In this document: in pieces, positions 35,113 to 44,680 of the stretch | Numbering within the stretch: position 1 is the stretch's first letter | Layout of the letters: the number at the start of each line of letters is the position of its first letter | Assembly: GCA_013112685.1 (NCBI GenBank) | Contig: JABFGC010000002.1 | Location: 2,428,902 to 2,492,901 of the forward strand | DNA: 64,000 nt | Direction: 5' to 3' | Source: Chloroflexota bacterium | GTDB lineage: Bacteria > Chloroflexota > Anaerolineae > Anaerolineales > Villigracilaceae | Notes under the pieces: model-generated | What the model was told of the DNA's origin: nothing | The model's database searches: none | The model's input: the letters and a program-made list of their open reading frames with translations, nothing else | Translations under genes and position numbers: made by a program

Positions 35113-36606
35113 ATGAAATCGAAATCTGTCATTGTCATTGGCGCGGGGGTGGGGGGCATCGTCGCCGCGACGCATCTTGCCCAACGCGGCTTGCGCGTCA
35201 CGGTGGTGGAAAAGAACGATTCGCCCGGCGGGCGCTGTGACCGCATCGTTCGCGACGGTCATATCTTCGATACGGGTCCCACACTGCTGGTCATGCCTTT
35301 GCTTTACGAAGCGGAATTCCGCGCGATGGGCGCGGAAGCATTCATGCAAGAGAGGCTGAATTTACAGCGCGTGGATCCAACCTATCATCTGGTCTTCGAT
35401 AACGGCAATCAACTGGCGCTCACCTCGGACATGAAATCCATGCAGGAGCAGCTCGAAGCCATCGAGCCGGGGAGTTTTCAGGGTTTGCTGCGTTACCTGC
35501 TGGAGGGCAGGCGTCATTACGACCTCGGCATGAACAAACTCGTCAACCGCGACTTTCGCACAGCCTCCGAATTCTTCGCGCTCGAAAACCTTCCGCTCCT
35601 GTTTCAACTCAAGCCGCTGGCAAATCACTACCGCAACATGTCGGCGTACTTCGACGATCCGCGCCTGAAAGCCGCGTTCACTTTTCAGGATGTGTACATG
35701 GGCTTAAGTCCCTTCGAAGCGCCTGCCACTTTTTCACTCATGCCGTACACCGAACTGGCGCACGGCGTCTGGTATCCCAAAGGCGGCATGTATCGTGTGG
35801 TCGAAGCGCTGATGGAACTGGCGCAGCAGGCGGGCATTGAATTCATCTTCAACACAACAGTGGAACGGGTAGAAGTCCATCAAACCCACGCTCGCGGCGT
35901 AACGCTTGCCAGCGGCGAACGCCTGAACGCGGACATCATCCTCGCCAACGCGGACCTGCCGTATGTTTATCAAAACCTCCTGCCGCAGGACGGGATGAAC
36001 AAAAAACTTGCCCGCAAACGTTTTTCCTGTTCGGTCATCAGTTTCTTTTGGGGAACGGATAAGAAGTATGAGACTCTCGCGCCGCACACCCTCTTCCTCG
36101 CCGACGATTACCGCGAGAACTTCGAGCGCATCATCCGTGACCTGAGCCTGCCAGCCAACCCCAGCCTTTACATCCACGCCCCGGCGCGCCTCGACCCGGC
36201 GATGTCGCCGCCCGGGCAGGACACGCTGATCGCCATCGTCCCGGTCGGGCATCTCAGCGAAAACAACGGGCAGGATTGGGGCGCGCTTCGGGATGAAGCC
36301 CGTCAGCACGTTTTCCGCCGACTGGCGACGCTTGGCATTACCGACCTCGAGTCGCACATCAAGTTCGAGATGACCTACACCCCGCTCTCGTGGCGCAAAC
36401 GCTACAACCTGGTGAAAGGCTCCACACACGGACTCTCGCACACGCTGAGCCAGCTGGCATATTTCCGTCCGCACAACCGTCATGCGCGTTATCAAAACCT
36501 GTATTTTGTAGGAGCCAGTACCCATCCGGGAACGGGTTTGCCAACCGCCATGGTTTCCGGTCGTTTGACCGCCGAGCGGATCATGGATGAACTTGACAGG
36601 GATTAA
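35113..36606 (+). CDS. phytoene desaturase / CrtI-family FAD oxidoreductase
   Basis: 497-residue flavoprotein. FAD-binding Rossmann motif VIGAGVGGIVAATHLAQRG at residues 7-25, followed by EKNDSPGGRCDRI; C-terminal FAD/substrate motif LYFVGASTHPGTGLPTAMVSGRL. CrtI-type enzymes desaturate or isomerise carotenoid precursors, CrtN-type act on C30; which applies here is not decidable by eye. Starts 54 bp after the synthase, presumably one transcript. Confidence 0.9.
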   Translation: MKSKSVIVIGAGVGGIVAATHLAQRGLRVTVVEKNDSPGGRCDRIVRDGHIFDTGPTLLVMPLLYEAEFRAMGAEAFMQERLNLQRVDPTYHLVFDNGNQLALTSDMKSMQEQLEAIEPGSFQGLLRYLLEGRRHYDLGMNKLVNRDFRTASEFFALENLPLLFQLKPLANHYRNMSAYFDDPRLKAAFTFQDVYMGLSPFEAPATFSLMPYTELAHGVWYPKGGMYRVVEALMELAQQAGIEFIFNTTVERVEVHQTHARGVTLASGERLNADIILANADLPYVYQNLLPQDGMNKKLARKRFSCSVISFFWGTDKKYETLAPHTLFLADDYRENFERIIRDLSLPANPSLYIHAPARLDPAMSPPGQDTLIAIVPVGHLSENNGQDWGALRDEARQHVFRRLATLGITDLESHIKFEMTYTPLSWRKRYNLVKGSTHGLSHTLSQLAYFRPHNRHARYQNLYFVGASTHPGTGLPTAMVSGRLTAERIMDELDRD

Positions 36607-36625
36607 AGACCTCGGAGGTTTACTG

Positions 36626-36649
36626 CTGGCGGGGAGGGAGGGATTCGAA
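36626..36649. repeat. 24-bp duplicate of the tRNA-Ser 3' end
   Basis: Identical to 36712-36735, which spans CCA, the acceptor strand and part of the T arm of the tRNA-Ser gene. An isolated copy of a tRNA 3' end beside the gene is what an integration attachment site leaves behind. Confidence 0.75.
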
Positions 36650-36685
36650 TATCATCCCCTCAATGGGGGCGCGCGGGGGAACAAA

Positions 36686-36709
36686 AAATACGTCCTTGCG
36701 GACGTATTT
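36686..36709 (-). terminator. Rho-independent terminator of tRNA-Ser
   Basis: AAATACGTCC and GGACGTATTT pair around TTGC; read on the minus strand the stem is followed by a T run directly after the tRNA gene. Confidence 0.8.
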
Positions 36710-36712
36710 CAC

Positions 36713-36802
36713 TGGCGGGGAGGGAGGGATTCGAACCCTCGGTGGACCGGAGCCCACAACGGTTTTCGAGACCGTCCCATTCAACCACTCTGGCACCTCC
36801 CC
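36713..36802 (-). tRNA. tRNA-Ser (CGA)
   Basis: 90-nt class II tRNA including encoded CCA. Acceptor stem GGGGAGG/CCTCCCC, anticodon stem ACGGT/ACCGT around loop CTCGAAA (anticodon CGA, reads UCG), a long variable arm (GGGCTCCGGTCC region) and T loop TTCGAAT. Decoding UCG is consistent with the GC-rich codon use. Confidence 0.95.
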
Positions 36803-36982
36803 AATGCTTGAAGCGGACGGGATTATACCCGAAAATTGTTTGCGGCAATCCGTTGTGTTGACCGCATCCCGCCCGCAGGGAGGATGAGGATGAAATGGAC
36901 AACGCTTGCATTCCATTGTTGTTTTTGGGAAGGGGCGGTTATATAATAATATAGGAAACAGGGTTTCCAAAGGAGAAGGAAA

Positions 36983-37747
36983 ATGAAAAGCACGTTTCTG
37001 GTCCCAGTATTGTGTGCTTTGGTTTTGCTAGCATGTCAACCTGCCCAAACTCCGGCGATTGAAACCGTTGCGCCGCCAACCGGTGCTCCCGCTTCCACCA
37101 CCCCCATCCCAACAAATACGGCCCTGCCAACAGAGACGCCAAAACCGACAAATACGCCACTACCGGCTGGCATCCTTTTCCGGGATGATTTCAATGGAGA
37201 ACTCCAACCCGGATGGGAATGGCAAGATGAAAACCCCGGCAAGTGGGCGTTTACCGATGACGGCTGGCTGCAAATCATCGGCGAACACGATTCCCTGCTC
37301 GGCGAAAGCCGGCAGACCAATCTCTTATGGCATTCATTACCCGAAGGAGATTTTGTCATCACCGTCCACTTGAAGACAAAGCCTTTCGAAAACTTTCACC
37401 AGGCGGCAATTTTCATTTACGAAGACCCCGAAAACTACATAACGATAAATCGGGGATACTGCGACCTTTGTCCGACGGGCGGCAATGGCATTTACATGGA
37501 TTACAAGATCAGCGGGGAGGTGGGCGGATACAAGACCGCCACCGACGCCGAAGAGGTTTATTTGCGCCTGGAGAGCAAAGACAGTACGATCAGCGGCTAC
37601 TACGCCCTATCGCCCGATCAGTGGGAACGACTGGGACGATTCGGCAATTACTTCCAATTCAAGAAGGCCGGCATTGGCGTTAGTAACGCCCGCGCCGCAA
37701 ATGATGTGGTCGGACTCTTCGACTATTTTGAAATCTCCCTGCCCTAG
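36983..37747 (+). CDS. lipoprotein with Thr/Pro linker and DUF1349-like domain
   Basis: 254 residues. Lipoprotein signal with lipobox LLAC (Cys18), then a Thr/Pro-rich linker to residue 62 and a concanavalin-like beta-sandwich (FRDDFNGELQPGWEW ... WLQIIGE ... FVITVHLKTKPFENFHQAAIFIYEDPENYITINRGYC), similar to DUF1349 carbohydrate-binding-like domains. Probably exposed on the outer face of the membrane. Good TATAAT (near 36942) and AAGGAGAAGG ribosome site. Confidence 0.8.
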   Translation: MKSTFLVPVLCALVLLACQPAQTPAIETVAPPTGAPASTTPIPTNTALPTETPKPTNTPLPAGILFRDDFNGELQPGWEWQDENPGKWAFTDDGWLQIIGEHDSLLGESRQTNLLWHSLPEGDFVITVHLKTKPFENFHQAAIFIYEDPENYITINRGYCDLCPTGGNGIYMDYKISGEVGGYKTATDAEEVYLRLESKDSTISGYYALSPDQWERLGRFGNYFQFKKAGIGVSNARAANDVVGLFDYFEISLP

Positions 37748-37777
37748 CGTCGACCGGACAAACCTGGAGGAGAACGC

Positions 37778-38703
37778 ATGATGACCCTTCGCCGTTTTTT
37801 CGTTGGCGGTTTGATGATCCTCATCGCCGCCACGTCCACTGCCTGCTCCCGGTCGGAGCGCAGGGTCCAGGTCCCGGAATCTCCGAGCGCGCCTGAGAGT
37901 GCGAACGGCATCCTCCCTGGAAATTACGTTGAAGAAATCGTGATTGATGGGCAAACCCGTCAGTATCGTTTGCACGTCCCGTCCACTTACGAAGCGGGGA
38001 AACCTGCGCCGCTGGTGATCAACCTGCACGGACTCAACTCGAACGCCGAACAGCAGGAGCACGTGAGCCAGATGTCCGTTAAGGCGGATGAGGCGGGTTT
38101 CATCGTTGTTTATCCAGAGGGGCTTGGGAATCCACAGATCTGGCATGTCGGTCCCAGGGCGGAGGGAGCGGCGGATTTGCAGTTTATCCGGGACCTGATC
38201 CGACGCCTCCAACAGCAGTTGAGCATTGACCCGGCGCGCATCTACGCCACCGGTATTTCAAACGGCGCGCAGATGACCAACCGTCTCGGCTGCGAGATGT
38301 CGGACGTCATCGCGGTGATTGCTCCTGTATCGGGCGGCTATCCTCCCACGGACGATTGTCATCCGATGCGGCCCGTGCCCCTCGTTGCGTTTCACGGCAC
38401 GGACGATCAAATCCCTGCCTTACGAAGGTCAGGGACGAATCCTGGTCCCCGGTCCGTGATTGGGCGGCGGCATGGGCAAACCGCAACGGTTGCGACGCCG
38501 CGCCGACAATCACGTTCCAGAGCGGCGAGGTCACCGGGGAAACGTGGGGCAATTGCCGGGAAGGGGCAACCGTGATCTTTTATACGGTGGAAGGGCGCGG
38601 GCATAGCTGGCCCGGCTCGGACATGCCGGTCGAGATAACGACGCAGGATGTTAATGCCACGGATATCATCTGGGAATTCTTTGCGGCTCACCCAATGCCC
38701 TGA
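37778..38703 (+). CDS. secreted esterase of the PHB-depolymerase/LpqC family (two frame breaks)
   Basis: About 307 residues after removing one C at 38413-38415 and one at 38447-38450. Lipoprotein signal (AATSTACSRS), then VINLHGLNSNAEQQ (oxyanion region), YATGISNGAQMTNRLGC (Ser nucleophile in GISNG), AFHGTDDQILPYEGQG (Asp) and RGHSWPGSDMP (His). These enzymes hydrolyse polyesters or feruloyl-type esters outside the cell. Starts 30 bp after the lipoprotein gene. Confidence 0.85.
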
Positions 38704-38895
38704 CTTTCCATCTAAACTCACCTTTTGCGGGTGGCTACCCGTCGGGGTGGTCAGGCGTTTTACTCTTGCCGGGCGGGTCGTCCCTACAGTTTGCGGGGAG
38801 ACTTTTGAGTTAGGCGAGTTGTATAACATGGAGCGGAGTGCTAGAATATGAGTAAACACTGGTCATAAAAATGGAACGTTTTGGCGGAGGCTGCC

Positions 38896-40425
38896 ATGAT
38901 TCCCATCAACGATATTTCCCATCACCAGGAAACCTGTGATTTTAAGAAATTGAAGACCATGTCTTATGGGGTCATCCTAAAAGCCGGTCAGGGTTCAAAG
39001 GTTGACGAAAAATTCAAAGAGTTCAGAGACGACGCCATCCAGGAGGAGGTCATATTTGGAACCTATTGGTTTTATGACGAGAGTTATAAACCAAAAGACC
39101 AGGCGCGATTATGGGTCGAGACGATAGAAGACGATCCCGGGGTGCTGGGCGCATGGCTGGATTTGGAGCGATGGGAGCCCGGTCCCTATAACACGTGGGA
39201 ACATTGGAAGGAATGCATGGAGGAATTCGAGGCGCTGCTTCCGAACGTGAAATTGGGCGTGTACACCCGAAGGAATTATTTCAACGACAAGGTGGGGAAT
39301 AACTTTGCCTACTTCGCCACCCATCCCCTATGGGTCGCTTTTTACAGCACGGATCCCCAGCCCCCGTTGCCGACCGGCTGGAACGAGTGGACGATCTGGC
39401 AATATTCCAAAACCGGGGATGGGAAAGCCCATGGCGTGAAATCGGAAGCCATTGACATGGATCTATACAACCTGGATTCAGCCGCCTTCAAAGGGCGCTT
39501 TGGGCTCGTCATGGGACCGTCGGGCAACAAATATCGAGTGACCGCTGATCCGACCCTGAAGGTGCGCGCCGCGCCGGATATGAATTCCGAGATACTCGGC
39601 AGAGTCGAACGGGAGGAGATCGTCGAAAAGGTCAGGGAAAACGAAGATCGAACCTGGTTGTACGTCATCGCAAGGGACGGCACACTCAAGGGTTGGTGTT
39701 CCGCGCAGTGGCTCGAACCGGTCGAGGCTCAAAATCTGAACGACAGGATCACAACTCCCGCCGATGGCGTGACCCGCATCGAAGGCGAACGCTATGGGAC
39801 GAAGTTCTACCTGACGATGTGCAAACCCTCCAAAGTCCGCATCGAGGTTGTGCACCAGGACGGAAGACCCTCTTTGATCGGAAGGGATCGAGGCGCGAAA
39901 TTCGCGTTCAACGGCGACGACTGGAACAAGAACACGCGCAAGGTCAAAGGGACGGAGATCTGCAACGGCGTCGTGCACCAAAAACGGACTCAAAGCGAGC
40001 CGTCGCTGATCGTCACCCAGAACGGCAGCGTCTCCATTGGTCACAAGAACGTCCAGGGGCAGTGGAACGTGACCAGCGGGCTTCGTTACCTGGTGGAGGG
40101 CGGCGTCAACAAGATCCCCGCCAACGGAACCGGACCCAAATACACGGAGAAACATGCCCGCTCCGTGCGAGGCTTACACGCCGACGGACGCATCATGTTC
40201 CTGACCGTTGACGGTCATTTTGTTCACAGGGGCATGACCCTATGGGAAGCGGCTGAACTGATGCTTGAGTTCGGATGCGTCATTGCCTTTGACGGCGGAG
40301 GCGGAGGCGACAGTGTGGATGTGGTTGACGGCGTGATCGTCAGCGTCCCTGACGATGAAGGTCCCAACGGCGAGCCGGTGGAGCGAAAAGTGCCGCAGAC
40401 CATTTTGGTATTCACCAGGGAATAA
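38896..40425 (+). CDS. GH25 lysozyme-like + SH3 + NAGPA-type fusion protein
   Basis: 509 residues, no signal peptide. Residues 1-200: GH25 muramidase-like barrel with DISHHQ (Asp6), AWLDLERWEP (Asp89, Glu91) and IDMDLYN. Residues about 213-275: bacterial SH3 (YRVTADPTLKVRAAPDMNSEILGRV). Residues about 290-505: phosphodiester glycosidase (NAGPA/DUF2233) domain ending in MTLWEAAELMLEFGCVIAFDGGGGGDS. Would cleave peptidoglycan and perhaps sugar-1-phosphodiesters. Lack of an export signal is odd for a cell-wall enzyme; it may be released by lysis or exported by another route. Confidence 0.85.
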   Translation: MIPINDISHHQETCDFKKLKTMSYGVILKAGQGSKVDEKFKEFRDDAIQEEVIFGTYWFYDESYKPKDQARLWVETIEDDPGVLGAWLDLERWEPGPYNTWEHWKECMEEFEALLPNVKLGVYTRRNYFNDKVGNNFAYFATHPLWVAFYSTDPQPPLPTGWNEWTIWQYSKTGDGKAHGVKSEAIDMDLYNLDSAAFKGRFGLVMGPSGNKYRVTADPTLKVRAAPDMNSEILGRVEREEIVEKVRENEDRTWLYVIARDGTLKGWCSAQWLEPVEAQNLNDRITTPADGVTRIEGERYGTKFYLTMCKPSKVRIEVVHQDGRPSLIGRDRGAKFAFNGDDWNKNTRKVKGTEICNGVVHQKRTQSEPSLIVTQNGSVSIGHKNVQGQWNVTSGLRYLVEGGVNKIPANGTGPKYTEKHARSVRGLHADGRIMFLTVDGHFVHRGMTLWEAAELMLEFGCVIAFDGGGGGDSVDVVDGVIVSVPDDEGPNGEPVERKVPQTILVFTRE

Positions 40426-40438
40426 AACCCGTCAAAAC

Positions 40439-40575
40439 CGCATAACAAACCATCATTAACCCCGAACTTTATGGGACGCGGACGAGCGCAGATTAACGCG
40501 GAAAAGTTCTCAAACATCCGCGCATTCCGCCTTGATCCGCGTCCCATTTCCTTTTTAAAAATGTGAATTCGGGGT
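40439..40575. repeat. GGGACGCGG...CCGCGTCCC inverted repeat region
   Basis: CCCGAACTTTATGGGACGCGGA near 40462-40483 is complemented by TCCGCGTCCCAT and GAATTCGGGG near 40537-40575, with repeated CGCGGA/CGCGCATT words between. A GC-rich dispersed intergenic element between two convergent genes; may act as a terminator. Confidence 0.55.
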
Positions 40576-40589
40576 GAGCCATGTTCCTT

Positions 40590-41984
40590 TTACAAACTCA
40601 CGCTCTCATGCAAATCAGGATAATGCACCTGGCCCATCTTTTGTTCCTTCAACAGCCCCTTCAAGGTCGTGGCTTGTTTTTCTTCCCCGTGCACCAGGAA
40701 GATCTGCTTGACGCTGTCTTTCACTCCCATCGCATACTTGACCAGCAAATCCTGTCCGGCGTGACCCGAAAGCCCGCCGATGGTCGCCACGTCGCATTTG
40801 CGTTTGTACGTCTCGCCGAAGATGCGCACTTCCGGCGCGCGGTCCGCCAGCCTGCGTCCGAGCGTTTCCGGCGCCTGCCACGAGACGATGCAGATCGTGT
40901 TCTTCGGGTTCTCGATGTTGTTGCGGATGTGATGGACGATGCGTCCCGTTTCCGCCATGCCCGAAGCCGCGATGATAACCATCGGGTCGGTGCGTTCGTT
41001 CAACGCCTTCGACTCTTCCACCGAGCGGATGTACGTCAGCATCTTGAAATCCAGCGCGGGGTGGCGCGACTCCTTCACGAATTCGCGCGTCTCCTCGTCG
41101 AAACATTCCAGGTGACGCTTGAACACGTCCGTCGCATTCACCGCCAGCGGGCTATCCACATAGACCGGCACGCGCGGCACGCCGTTCTCGAACATCATCT
41201 GATTCAGGTTATAGACCAGTTCCTGCGTGCGTCCCACCGCGAAGGCTGGCACAATCACCTTTCCGCCGCGTTCCACCGTCCGTTTCACCACGTCACGAAA
41301 TTCAATAAAAGCCAGCCCCGGGTCGTTGTGACGTTTATCGCCATAGGTTGATTCCATGATCATGTAATCGGCATAGGTCGGCAGGACCGGGTCGCGCAGA
41401 AGCGGAAGTTTGTACCTGCCAATATCGCCGGAAAACCAGAAGCGGATCTTCCTCCCCTTCTCCTCGATCTCCAGCGAAACGCTGGCAGAGCCGAGGATGT
41501 GCCCCGCTTCATGGAAGCGCGCGATGACGCCGGGGATGGGCTCGAACGGCTGTTCATAATCGGTGCCTGCAAACATCCCCGCCACCTGCTCGGCGTCTTC
41601 CTGCGTGTAAAGCGGCTCGATGGGCGGCTCGCCGCGCTGGGCGCGTTTCTTGTTGACGAACTCCGCATCCGACTCCCGGATGTGACCCGAATCCGAAAGC
41701 ATGATGCTCCCCAGGTCTGCGGTTGCGTGGGTGGCAAAAATATTCCCTTCAAATCCCTGCTTCACCAGGTTGGGCAGGTTGCCCGAATGGTCAATGTGCG
41801 CATGAGAAAGGATCACCGCGTCCACGTCCTGCGGCTGGTAGTGGAAGTTCAAATTCCGCGAGTAGGTATCCGCGCGCCGCCCCTGATACAGACCGCAGTC
41901 CAACAGCAGTTTCTTCCCATTGATCTCCAGCAAATGCTGGCTGCCGGTCACCGTCTGTGCCGCGCCGTGAAAATTAATTCGCAT
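40590..41984 (-). CDS. MBL-fold beta-CASP exonuclease / RNA-processing factor
   Basis: 464 residues. Metallo-beta-lactamase core with LSHAHIDHSGNLP (HxHxDH zinc motif), HEAGHILGSAS and FSGDIGR, then the beta-CASP domain with ESTYGD, VPAFAVGRTQELVY, ASGMAETGRI and LVHGEEK (motifs A-C of the RNA-metabolising branch). Members cleave or trim RNA. Overlaps the RNase D stop by 11 bp, so both act in an RNA-processing operon. Confidence 0.9.
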   Translation of the reverse strand: MRINFHGAAQTVTGSQHLLEINGKKLLLDCGLYQGRRADTYSRNLNFHYQPQDVDAVILSHAHIDHSGNLPNLVKQGFEGNIFATHATADLGSIMLSDSGHIRESDAEFVNKKRAQRGEPPIEPLYTQEDAEQVAGMFAGTDYEQPFEPIPGVIARFHEAGHILGSASVSLEIEEKGRKIRFWFSGDIGRYKLPLLRDPVLPTYADYMIMESTYGDKRHNDPGLAFIEFRDVVKRTVERGGKVIVPAFAVGRTQELVYNLNQMMFENGVPRVPVYVDSPLAVNATDVFKRHLECFDEETREFVKESRHPALDFKMLTYIRSVEESKALNERTDPMVIIAASGMAETGRIVHHIRNNIENPKNTICIVSWQAPETLGRRLADRAPEVRIFGETYKRKCDVATIGGLSGHAGQDLLVKYAMGVKDSVKQIFLVHGEEKQATTLKGLLKEQKMGQVHYPDLHESVSL

Positions 41985-43113
41985 GTTTTACTCCTAACGC
42001 CTTCAGGATTTGGATGCCAAACTTTTCCGCCCGTGCAGGCGACTCCTTCATCAACTGCGCCAGTTCATGGATGTTCTTCGGCGGATTCTCGGAGAGGATC
42101 GCCAGGTACGGTTTCGGCAGGATGATGTCCGACTCGACATTGAACTGCGACCCGACATTCTTTCTCCACGCTTTGAGTTTTTCCAGCCTCTTCAGCGCCG
42201 CATCGTTCTTACGTTCGGGCTGTTTCCGTTCCACAAGCGGAGCCGCCTCCCCGCGGCGGACTGCCGCCAAAATCATCTCGCCCCACAGGCGGATTTGCTT
42301 TTCGCTCAAGCCAGCCGCCGAGAGGTCCACCTTCTTCTCCGGCGGGTTTTTCGCCAGCGTGACGAAGACATCGTCCATCACCACTTTGTACGGCGGACGG
42401 TTCAACCGTTCCGCTTCCCTGTCCCGCCATTTGCAGAGCTGGGCAATGACCGTCAACTCGCGCAGGGACAGGTCTTTGCGCGCCGCGAAGCGTTCCCATG
42501 AATCCCCGTTCGTCCGCGCTTTGTTCTCATCCATCGCGCAGGCGCGGCGGAAATCCTCCAGCGCGAAATCGAGGCGCTCCTTTTCGCGCAGTTCCGCTTC
42601 GAGGGCATCGCGCAGGGCGAACAGGTAATGCGTATCCAGCCGCGCGTAATGGATTTGTTCCTTCGTCAGCGGACGCGCCGCCCAATTTGCCTTTTGATGG
42701 CGCTTGTCCATCTTGACGCCGAATTTATCGCCGAGCAGTTTATCCAATCCCACCGCCGGGTAGCCCAGCACGCGCGCCGCTTGCATGGTATCGAACAGAT
42801 TCGCAAAGGTGAAACCGAAATCGCGCCGCAGGCAGATCAGATCGTATTCCGCGGCATGGAAGATTTTTTCGATCCCTGAATCGGAAAAGATGGGGGCAAG
42901 AGTATGGAGGTCTTTCAAAACCAGCGGGTCAACCAGGTAATCCGCCTTGCTGGTCGAAAATTGCAGCAAACATACCTGTTCACGAAAGGCATGCAGACTG
43001 TTCGATTCGGTATCCACCGCCACACAGGTCTGCGAAGCGATGTCGTCCGCCATTCGTTTCAATAACTCGGTTGTATTCACCCATACGGGCGGCTTAAGTT
43101 CTTCAGAAGACAT
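41974..43113 (-). CDS. rnd: ribonuclease D
   Basis: 379-residue 3'-5' exoribonuclease. DEDD residues are AVDTES (Asp, Glu), FHAAEYDLICLRRDF (Asp) and YARLDTHYLFALRDAL (Tyr, Asp); HRDC-like helical domains fill residues 205-290. Matures tRNA and other stable RNA 3' ends. A TATAAT box at 43122-43127 lies 8 nt from the ATG, so the mRNA may be leaderless. Confidence 0.9.
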   Translation of the reverse strand: MSSEELKPPVWVNTTELLKRMADDIASQTCVAVDTESNSLHAFREQVCLLQFSTSKADYLVDPLVLKDLHTLAPIFSDSGIEKIFHAAEYDLICLRRDFGFTFANLFDTMQAARVLGYPAVGLDKLLGDKFGVKMDKRHQKANWAARPLTKEQIHYARLDTHYLFALRDALEAELREKERLDFALEDFRRACAMDENKARTNGDSWERFAARKDLSLRELTVIAQLCKWRDREAERLNRPPYKVVMDDVFVTLAKNPPEKKVDLSAAGLSEKQIRLWGEMILAAVRRGEAAPLVERKQPERKNDAALKRLEKLKAWRKNVGSQFNVESDIILPKPYLAILSENPPKNIHELAQLMKESPARAEKFGIQILKALGVKHAN

Positions 43114-43121
43114 ATTGGCTG

Positions 43122-43127
43122 ATTATA
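43122..43127 (-). promoter_or_regulatory. -10 box 8 nt before rnd ATG
   Basis: TATAAT on the minus strand, then eight bases, then ATG. No Shine-Dalgarno sequence, consistent with leaderless translation. Confidence 0.45.
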
Positions 43128-43151
43128 AACCCGATGCAAGCAGGAGGAATG

Positions 43152-43250
43152 TTACTTCTTTCCCATGATTGGTTCAAATGCAGGAATGTCCAGTTTGATC
43201 CCTTTGCCGTCCCCGGCGAAGGACTTGGCGGCACGAGCGTTAACATCCAT
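43152..43250 (-). CDS. possible 32-residue ORF
   Basis: Short frame MDVNARAAKSFAGDGKGIKL and onward to MGKK, starting two bases after the acyltransferase stop. No Shine-Dalgarno and no recognised family. The residues look protein-like (no repeats), so it may be a coupled small gene or a displaced tail. Confidence 0.25.
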   Translation of the reverse strand: MDVNARAAKSFAGDGKGIKLDIPAFEPIMGKK

Positions 43251-43252
43251 GA

Positions 43253-44251
43253 CTATTTCAAACGCAGCAATGCCAGCAAACAGTCGTAGCCGCGCTGGAG
43301 GAAATAACCGACGGTCAACGCAACGATGGAGCCTGGAATCAAGTGAAAGAAAATTTTGACCATCCCCGGCTCTTCCAAGCCGAACGCCATATCGAGGACC
43401 TGCCAGATGGGACGGTGATACAGATACGTGAAGAAGGAGGCGGTGGAGAGGAACGCCCACATTTTCCAGCCGCCCAAAGGGAATCTAAAAAGGGATAATA
43501 ACATCCACACCCAGCCGAGGATGAAAAGGTCGGCGGTCAGGATGAAGAGCGGGTCTGTCACTTCATATCCGCTCGCCGACACCAGCCAGAACGGAACGAT
43601 GAGCATCGCGGCGGCAAGGATTGTGTACAGCAGGTTCACATCCATCAGGCGCTTTCGCACGGCTTCAAAGCGGTAAAAATATATCCCCGCCAGGAAGATA
43701 AAAAAATATTGGAAGAAACGCGGCTCGAACAATCCGACGGTCAGGTTTGCCAGGTATGCCGCCGCGAACATCGCCGCCGACGAGATGAGCAATCCCAGGT
43801 TGGATTTGACCGTGAACAGCAAGACGCCGAACAGAATGTAATATCCCACCAGCACGCTGATGTACCACAAGGTCAACACCCGCTTGACGAACGTGGGCGA
43901 TAGGAGCCATTGCATGTTCAACGCGTACGCAGCCGTATCGAAGCGTTTCAGGGTGTAGCCAAGCACAAAAATGAACAATGCCAGCGCCAGCCAGTAAGGT
44001 GGAAAGATGCGAATGACCTTCGATTTTGCAAAGGAAACCGCATCGCCCCGCTGACGGGAAAACTCCGCGAAGAACCCCGCCAGGAAGAAGAACGAGCCCA
44101 GCAGAAAGGAAGCCACCACCCCTGCCAGCGGACCGACCTCGAAGCCGAATACGCCCGAGTCGAACACCTCGCTGTGAAGCGCCAGCAGCAGAAGAATGGA
44201 CAGCCCGCGCAGCGCTTCGAATTCCTGCATCCGCCTGGGTTTTTCGCTCAT
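43253..44251 (-). CDS. acyltransferase 3 family membrane protein
   Basis: 332-residue polytopic protein with about ten hydrophobic segments. N-terminal motif MQEFEALRGLSILLLLALHSEVF (R-x-x-S-I-LxxxxxH) marks family 3 acyltransferases that O-acetylate cell-surface sugars; FFLAGFFAEFS and KVIRIFPPYWLAL are also typical. Overlaps rimI end by 4 bp. Acceptor unknown. Confidence 0.85.
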   Translation of the reverse strand: MSEKPRRMQEFEALRGLSILLLLALHSEVFDSGVFGFEVGPLAGVVASFLLGSFFFLAGFFAEFSRQRGDAVSFAKSKVIRIFPPYWLALALFIFVLGYTLKRFDTAAYALNMQWLLSPTFVKRVLTLWYISVLVGYYILFGVLLFTVKSNLGLLISSAAMFAAAYLANLTVGLFEPRFFQYFFIFLAGIYFYRFEAVRKRLMDVNLLYTILAAAMLIVPFWLVSASGYEVTDPLFILTADLFILGWVWMLLSLFRFPLGGWKMWAFLSTASFFTYLYHRPIWQVLDMAFGLEEPGMVKIFFHLIPGSIVALTVGYFLQRGYDCLLALLRLK

Positions 44252-44680
44252 AAGGTTTTCTCCATCACGATGGCATCCTCTCCATCGTTGTAATACGCCC
44301 GCCAGACATCAATGACCTGATAGCCCTCCCTCTCGTAAAGGGAGATCGCGCCGTTGTTGGACATCCGCACCGTCAGCCGTGCGCGAGGCACACCCAATTT
44401 ACTTTCGCATTGATGCAGGAGCGCCGTGCCGACGCCGCGCCGCTGAAAGCGTGGATCCACTGCAATGGTGGCAATCCAGCCCCATCCGTCGCGTGGACGC
44501 GGGTCGCCCGCCACAAAGCCGATCATCCTGCCGTCCTCCACCGCCTTGAGTCGAATCACATCCGGGAACGTCAGCACGGCGATCAAATCGAAAAGGGGCC
44601 CACGAATCCCGCGCGAAGGTATCTCTTTCGAGCCGGCGGAGCGCGTTGAGGTCGAGGAGGGATGCGGTTATGATTTCCAT
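44248..44680 (-). CDS. rimI: GNAT acetyltransferase, RimI-like (one frame break)
   Basis: About 143 residues with one base removed from CCC at 44599-44601. N-terminus MEIITASLLDLNALRRLERDTF, then ATIAVDPRFQRRGVGTALLHQ (acetyl-CoA pyrophosphate loop Q/RxxGxG/A) and VRMSNNGAISLYEREGY. RimI acetylates the alpha-amino group of ribosomal protein S18; related GNATs act on other N-termini, so the exact target is open. Confidence 0.8.

Noticed and set aside
36600..36660. Second tRNA gene
   Set aside because: Only the 3' 24 bp match; no anticodon arm or acceptor 5' strand.
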